DNA of 64,000 nt. Source: Limnanthes douglasii subsp. nivea. Its lineage: Eukaryota; Streptophyta; Magnoliopsida; Brassicales; Limnanthaceae. The position numbers were made by a program, and so were the translations under genes. This document shows positions 58,197-64,000 of the stretch, in pieces. The stretch covers positions 253,014,802 through 253,078,801 of the forward strand of contig JAUPFV010000001.1 of NCBI GenBank assembly GCA_036936605.1. The letters are read 5' to 3'. The notes under the pieces were generated by a model, which worked only from the letters and a program-made list of their open reading frames with translations, did no database searches and was not told the DNA's origin. Position 1 is the first letter of the stretch. Each line of letters starts with the position of its first letter.

Positions 58197-59540
58197 AAGA
58201 AAAAATTGTTACAAAATTATGTATCGGTGAAAATAAAAAAGCTTAATAACACTAGGTTCTCCCAAAGTCTTCAAAAGTTAAAATATTATTTTTTGGTTAA
58301 AAATATAAAATAGTAAAAGACTAAAAAAATTGTTTTCTTTAAAATCACTTATAAATTTGGGGAAATAGTTTAGTCATACCCTTAACGAAATTAAGTCAAT
58401 TTTTAACTCGACTATTTTCCAAAATCACTTAGTGTGGTTTAGGTTAATTAAATTAATTCTTTCATCTTGAGCCGTTTTTATTTTATCTTTTGTAAGTCAC
58501 AATTTTTCTATTTAAAAAATATTATTTATACTATAAAATTGAGTTCAAATATTTATTTATAATTTATATATTATGTATATCAAATAATAATTAATATATT
58601 TATCAATAATATATATATATATATATATATATCATATTTTAAATTAAAATATATATATTTAAGTTTTGTGAGACTATTTGTTCATTAGTTAGGCTAAACT
58701 ATTATAAAAAATGATAAATTCATTGTTCAAAGTTTTTTTTTCTATTTTTATGATTTCCCATAAAAAGATAAGTTCTCCCAACATTATTTCAAAAATAATC
58801 TCTCAAAAACTAATATTCAAACCTAAAATCTCTATCTTTTGTGCTTCTCTACTACCTTTTGGCACCGATAATATATGAAATTTGTATCACCAATATAGAT
58901 TAGTAGCACTGGAATGCCAATTTTTTTTTGGCACCGTCAATGTCAGTCAGCCATACTGGCAGTATTGGTTTCATATGCGACCAGTACTTGTTAATTTTTT
59001 TTATTTTTATTCCAGGAAAGAGAGTGGTAGGACGGAAAAAATATTGAAAACTATAAAGAAGTCTCAACAATATGAAAAAGACGATTTAAACGTGTGCGTG
59101 TATCACAAACCAATGAAGCCCGTACTGGTTCCCCCACCGTAAGGAAAATAGCATGTGCATACAGAGCATACTAAACGATCTTTACCGGGTGGATATCCTA
59201 GCCTCTGTGAAGATTCAATAAATGTTGAAACATGTTCTGAGGAAAATGTGTCTAACATTTCTAATCAAACACCGAGTAGTATTCTCGATCTCAAAAATTT
59301 ATTTTTGACACAAAATAGTATCATACTGTTTCTGGCCTACAAGCTTCACAAAGATTATATCACCTAGCTCGGGAATATAGGTTCAATCGTTTATTTCAAT
59401 TTACTTTTTTATCAATTAATAGATTATAACAATATTTTTTGTTTGATTTTGTTTCTTTTCTTTATAGTCTTTAATGGGTATTGTCGTCCAGACCATGTAT
59501 ACATAATTATTTAGATGAAATGTAAGTAACTAGGAAGTGG
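58197..59540. other. Intergenic stretch
   Basis: AT-rich, with a simple repeat at 58609-58632. The open frames 58882-59142 and 59155-59367 contain Ser/Pro-rich sequence without a recognisable domain; the second could be part of the N-terminal region of the PMD relic that follows, but I cannot show this. Confidence 0.3.
58609..58632. repeat. (AT)12 microsatellite
   Basis: An uninterrupted AT dinucleotide run of 24 bases. Confidence 0.9.
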
Positions 59541-59546
59541 TTAGGA

Positions 59547-59889
59547 TTCTGCTGGATGTGATTCCATTCGGGTAACTCATTGAGCATTTGAGTAGGTTAT
59601 CTTCAAACTCGCAATTCAACGAGGCTTTCCTCGAATGCTGACATTAGGAGACTGTCTTTTCTAGTTCTCCTTAGGCGAGATAACTATCACTCTAGACAAC
59701 GTGTTTGTTATTACTGGCCTCCTAGTGATGGGGAGACCAATCGAAAGTGATTCAATCAGACTTACGATGGAACGTATGCATATTATTCTCAATTACCGAG
59801 GGTTTCGATGGCCAATATATGTGAAGAGCTATAGTTGCAGAAAGCAGTTGGGTTTGAGTTTAAATGGTTTGAGAAAGGGTTTATCTTAG
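59547..59889 (+). pseudogene. Plant mobile domain (PMD) protein relic, second copy
   Basis: The plus strand reads LLDVIPFG, then after a stop LIEHLSRLSSNSQFNEAFLE, and after two more stops LGEITITLDNVFVITGLLVM followed by GRPIES. This is the core of the plant mobile domain: a helix with N-x-x-L-x-x-A-x-x-E-R-W, then F-x-x-G-E-(M/I)-T-I-T-L-x-D-V-x-x-x-x-G-L-x-x-x-G. The GEIT segment is in frame with the open frame 59701-59889. It is truncated before the C-terminal half by the gypsy LTR region. It is much better preserved at the motif than the copy at 16.7 kb. Confidence 0.65.
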
Positions 59890-60173
59890 TTGTATTGTAC
59901 CTGTAATATGGTCATACATGTTGTATATATGTACCTAATGTATTTTTTTTGTTTCACGATTTGATGAGATTAGATATTTCAGCTGCTATGTCTTGACTTA
60001 ATCCGATGGGCAGTTCGGACCATAATCACTATCATAAAACACCGAACAGGGCAAACGTAATCAATACTGACTAGGTTAGTTGTTGGTCACCTAATACCAG
60101 ATTACTAATGGGTTTTTTAAAGTTGACCCGACTTCACTATCTGACCCAATAGGCCAATGGGTCAGTAATTAAG

Positions 60174-60181
60174 TATAAATA
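60174..60181 (+). promoter_or_regulatory. TATA box in the 5' LTR of the plus-strand gypsy element
   Basis: TATAAATA in AAGTATAAATACCTC, about 120 bases before the primer site, fitting the U3/R boundary. Confidence 0.6.
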
Positions 60182-60302
60182 CCTCAACCACTTTCATTAA
60201 TGAGGGTAATCAGAATTGACTGCTAGCACACAGCTTAATTATCTCACTACCCACTACAAAACACTTTTCAAAATTACCCTCAGACTGAAATAAACCACAC
60301 CA

Positions 60303-60322
60303 AATTGACGATCATAGTGGGA
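60303..60322 (+). other. Degenerate primer-binding site and leader of the gypsy element
   Basis: AATTGACGATCATAGTGGGA resembles TTGGCGCCGTCTGTGGGA, the sequence that follows the 5' LTR in many plant Tat elements. It sets the LTR end near 60302, and the gag ATG follows at 60325. Confidence 0.5.
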
Positions 60323-60324
60323 GC

Positions 60325-62800
60325 ATGACGGTTCCTGAATTTCACAATTCAAAACCAGTAAGCAAAGTAGTTCGGATGGATCCGAATGAACAAAATGTTC
60401 CACTTCTTGAGGCAGATGGTACAAGGGAAAACAAAGAATATACCATCGAGGAGCGAGACAAGTTTAGGGCTGAAATATAATAGCCGAGAGCAAAAAAACA
60501 AGCAAAAAAGGAGTTAAGAAAAAGTCTGGAGCGTCAGTTCTTCACCACACTAAGAAACTTGGAGAAAACAAGCAGTCTTTGATAACCCATCTAAGTTCTA
60601 AGAAGACACATCGATCTAACCCTGCTGAGAGTTCTGCATCTGAGTCTTCTTGCAGTTCATCAAATGAGGCAAAACTTGAAGAATCATTATCTTCGAGTAG
60701 TGATGAGGGAATATCTAAAAAGAAATTGACGTTGACTAAAAAAAATTTAAGAAGCACCATTGTAAGGGAAAAGGTCACCCAATAAGCATATTGATCAGTT
60801 GTTGATTATTCCTTTTGTCTTTCAGTCTGAACCGAGTATTTTTGCAACCCCCAATAAAGATACTATTTTTAGCAGTAACAAAAATTAGAAGCAATCACAT
60901 TTTTCTATAAAATTACTCTCCGGGCATCTTCCTAAGAGGTTTGATAGCTCCAAGATCAAGAAATACAATGGGAGTCGAGATCCAGACAACCATCTCGAAC
61001 ATTTCAAAAACTTCATGATGAATTTTAATAACGATGACAAGCTACTGTGTAGGGCCTTCTCCCAAACTTTCACAGGTAGTTCCCTCAAATAGTACAACAG
61101 TCTCCTTCAGGGGTGTATAAGAAATTTTGATACGTTCTCGGTTGCCTTCCGGAGGCAATTTGTTTGAAGTAAGAAACTTACGGGTAATGGGGACACCATT
61201 ATCCATTGTGCTCATGAACCAAACGAATCCCTGAAAGAGTACATTAATAGTTTTGTGAATACAAAGAATGTACTAGCAGATTGCTTTGAACAAGTTGCAA
61301 TTTCTTTTTTAGACAAGGTTTAGATCTAGGAAAATCTAGCCGATTCAGTGGCTCGAAAAAAGCTATGACATGGGATGTTTTGTTGAATCAAGTGGGAAAT
61401 CAAATTAACTTAAAAGAGACCAAGAAAACCAGATTACATCGTCAAGTGAAATCTACTACTACAACAACAACAACTCCAGCTACTAACCAATCCGGTTATA
61501 GGACAAAGGAGAGTGGACAGGGGTCCAACCCGTCAAGGAAAAATCAGTCCAACCAAACTCAGAGCCAACAAACCAGAAGTAAGAGGGGGGCCTTCGCACA
61601 GCTTGAGTGGTTTGCTGAGTTGGGGGAGAGTATGGCTACAATTTATGACAAGACTAAGAATGAGGTGCATTTTAGAAAACCAGCAGCATTACAGTCCCCC
61701 AGAGAAAACCGAAGCACTCGCTTCTGCCAATACCACAATGACATAGGCCATGATACTCATGATTGTATAGCCTTGAAGCAGGAGGTCTAGAACCTCATTG
61801 AAAGGGGAAATTTGGGGGCCTCCATTAAAAAGCGAGGGGGAAGCAGACCGGATAATGCGCAAACCAATACACTTCGGACATGTCCTTTAAACAATCCTCG
61901 CACATCTACACAAGAGGGTGCAATGGTAATTGTTGAAAGATTTAATGTAGACTCTGAGTATCTGGATCCAAATCCGAGTCGAAATTAGGTGGGGGTGATA
62001 ACAAACAAAACCAAAATAGTTTATGGACTGATCAGCTTTTTGGAATCATTAACTATTTTCGGATATGATACAGTGACTGCGCCTTCTACTTCATCAAGGA
62101 AGAGGCATGTCCACAATTTGGCCACCCAATTGGATGGTGGAATGTCCACCAACCTGTGTTAATCCCCATCCCCATTTATAGTTTTTGATGAGGATGACCT
62201 GAGGGAAATTGCAGGACCTCATGAAGATGTGATGGTAATAGGGGCTTCAATAGGGGGAAACGATATACGCCGAATTTTGATTGATACATGTATTTCGGCA
62301 AACTTCCTATTTTTGAGCTCGTATAAGGAAATGAAAAACCCTTCGGTTATAAAATGTTCAAACAGAACCATTCTATGCTTCACAGGAATTTATACAGATG
62401 TGATTGGGGAGTTCGAATAGGAAGTATTGTTGGGCAAGGGACCTTTTAAAAAGATGGTAAGAGTGTTGTTTGTTGTGGTGGATTGCCCAACATTATAGAA
62501 TGAAATATTTGGAAGGTCTTAGCTCTCCTGAATGCATGTTGTGGCCTCTACGGTCCACCAATGTTTAAATTATGTTGTCCAGGGACAAGTAGGTGTTGTC
62601 TGCATCAGTCAGAAGATAATCAGGGAATGCTATGCAACAGTTAATTCCCCTAAAACTTTAGAGGCAATCAGAATTAACAAAGATTAGCAGCTATTGGAGC
62701 CTTCTGGTGAGGAAAATGAAATTGATGATCCCAGGGAGGCTCTCGGTGTTAAATAAGATTAAGGAGGTAGAAACCCACTCTCTTGTGGAGGGAAATAATG
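60325..62800 (+). pseudogene. gypsy gag and protease relic, plus strand
   Basis: The ATG at 60325 opens a 51-codon frame (MTVPEFHNSKPVSKVV start) stopped at 60478. A Ser/acidic segment follows (60579-60785). The gag core is 60890-61330: LPKRFDSSKIKKYNGSRDPD, HLEHFKNFM, LLCRAFSQTF with a stop where LKW-Y is expected, and FRRQFV. 61365-61790 is Gln/Asn/Thr-rich and ends in a zinc-knuckle-like RFCQYHNDIGHDTHDCIALK. Protease 62229-62420 has LIDTCISANFLF, so the D-T-G active site has become D-T-C. The segment to 62800 is degraded. Confidence 0.8.
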
Positions 62801-62904
62801 TTAAGATTGGTTCTAAACTTGCACCGTAATTAAAACATCGATTATTATTCTTTTTAATAAATAATCAACATGTTTTTGCATGGGGTAACACTGATGTCAC
62901 TGGA

Positions 62905-64000
62905 GTGCCATCATACATTATTTCTCATAAGTTTTCAATCCGGAGTGATATTGCACCAGTTGTACAAAAGAGAAGATATTTCTCTAAAGAAAAAGCAGAT
63001 GTGATTGTTCAAGAAGTTGATCGTTTAACCAAAATGGGTCACATCAAAGAATCTCAATACCCTATGTGGACTGTCAACCCCGTTTCAGTCAAGAAAAATA
63101 ATAGCAAGTGGCACATGTGCATTGATTTTACTGACCTCAATAGGGCATGCCCTAAAGATCTTTATCATGTTCCTCGGATAGATCAGTTGGTAGATTTTAC
63201 CTCTGGAAGAAAACTATTTTCCTTTATCGATGCCTTTGCAGGGTACAACCAGATAAAAGTAGATCTGAAGGATCAATATCACACTACTTTCTCACATATA
63301 GAGGTTTTTATTGTTATAAGGTGATGTCGTTCGAATTGAAAAATGTTGGGGCCACTTATCAGAGGTTAGTGAATAAAGCTTTTGCTGATCAGATTGGCAG
63401 AAACATGGAGGTTTACATAGATGATATGATGGTTAAAAGCTTGGAGGAAGATTCACAAATATCTAATCTTCAAGAAACATTTTTCAAATTAGAAGCTGTG
63501 AATTTAAAATTAAACCCTGAGAAATGTGTATCTGGGGTCCGATCTAGAAAGTTATTGGGCTACACAATAAGTGAGAAGGGAATTTAGCATGATCCCGATC
63601 AACTTAATGCCTTACTAGCAATGGACCCTCCTCATAATATTAAAGAAGTTCAAAGGCTGACAAAACGATTGGTTAGGTTGAATAAGTTTTATCTCAAGAT
63701 CATCAGACAAGTGTGCTCTATTTTTTCAAGTATTGAGAAATGCTAAAGATTTCAATTGGTCTCCACATTGTGACCAGGATTTTCTTGAAATAAAGAAGCA
63801 TTTATCCTCACATAAAACCTTTTCAAACCTGTTCAGGGGGAAATGCTCTATGTGTATCTAGCTGTATCAGAATATGCAATAATTGATGTGCTAGTGAGAG
63901 AGGTGGACAATTACCCTCATCCGGTGTATTACATTAGTAAGAGTTTGTTGGATGCTGAAAGAAGATATTTGAAATTGGAAAAAAGGGCATTGGACATAGT
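62905..64000 (+). pseudogene. gypsy reverse transcriptase and RNase H (partial), plus strand
   Basis: The frame 62905-63324 covers the fingers and palm: KWHMCIDFTDLNRACPKDLY, PRIDQLVDFTSG and FSFIDAFAGYNQIKVDLKDQ. A one-base shift near 63288 moves the frame; 63321-63587 continues with FELKNVGATYQRLVNKAF and VYIDDMMVKSLEED, where the catalytic Y-I-D-D is intact, and GYTISEKGI before a stop at 63585. Then LLAMDPPHNIKEVQRLTKRL (connection) and from 63840 the RNase H start (YLAVSEYAI, VYYISKSLLDAERRYLKLEK), which runs off the window. Confidence 0.85.

Larger units (their letters stand above)
59940..64000 (+). mobile_element. Ty3/gypsy retrotransposon of Tat type, plus strand, cut by the window end
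   Basis: 5' LTR region (about 59940-60302) with TATA box, a degenerate primer site, gag, protease, reverse transcriptase with intact YIDD, and the start of RNase H; the rest lies beyond base 64000. It is better preserved than its minus-strand relative at 46.5-52.3 kb, but stops and at least one frameshift in reverse transcriptase make this copy defective. Confidence 0.85.

Noticed and set aside
58882..59142. 86-codon plus-strand open frame (MYHQYRLVALECQFF start)
   Set aside because: No domain, and the surrounding sequence resembles terminal-array words; not supported as a gene.

Overview
This window is plant nuclear DNA, almost certainly from a eudicot. It is AT-rich and carries one intact-looking gene among long, heavily decayed transposable elements. 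Introns are GT-AG, the gene has a plastid transit peptide, and the elements are plant types: Ty1/copia, Tat-like Ty3/gypsy, Mutator-like (MULE), LINE, SINE and plant-mobile-domain relics. No tRNA, rRNA, CRISPR array or bacterial feature was seen.

Layout. 0.2-1.6 kb: a fold-back element with long inverted arms. 2.3-2.9 kb: a tandem array of short LTR-like units resembling a TRIM. 3.4-8.5 kb: an LTR element with primer-binding and polypurine sites but no recognisable protein. 9.1-14.4 kb: a plus-strand copia element whose 3' LTR carries a small SINE flanked by a 15-bp target duplication. 16.5-17.9 kb: a plant mobile domain relic. 19.7-22.8 kb: a minus-strand MULE relic with an OTU-like C-terminal domain. 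22.8-28.2 kb: a minus-strand copia element with both LTRs. 29.3-30.1 kb: a minus-strand LTR, followed by a 57-bp in-frame tandem repeat. 34.1-35.3 kb: an LRR scrap and a LINE-type RNase H relic.

36.25-41.05 kb holds the gene: DXR, the plastidial 1-deoxy-D-xylulose 5-phosphate reductoisomerase of the MEP isoprenoid pathway. It has 12 exons that join into an uninterrupted 472-residue protein. A paired ACGT-core motif lies upstream and an AATAAA lies 85 bases after the stop. Intron 1 carries a 110-bp tandem duplication that copied the 3' splice site and the start of exon 2; intron 7 carries a MITE-like insertion.

After DXR come a SINE (41.6 kb), a LINE ORF1 (DUF4283) relic (42.2-43.2 kb), an unrecognised plus-strand coding relic (43.4-45.5 kb), a 61-bp minisatellite (45.7-46.3 kb) and a minus-strand Tat-like gypsy polyprotein (46.5-52.3 kb). 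These may belong together as one Tat element with an antisense extra ORF and a 3' repeat array. 52.9-58.2 kb is a MuDR-like unit with arrays of short repeats at both ends and two convergent broken genes. 59.5-59.9 kb is a second plant mobile domain relic. From about 59.9 kb to the window end is a second gypsy element of the same family on the plus strand, cut off by the window edge.

Only DXR appears functional. Everything else shows stop codons, frameshifts or lost catalytic residues. All family assignments were made by eye from motifs, without database searches.
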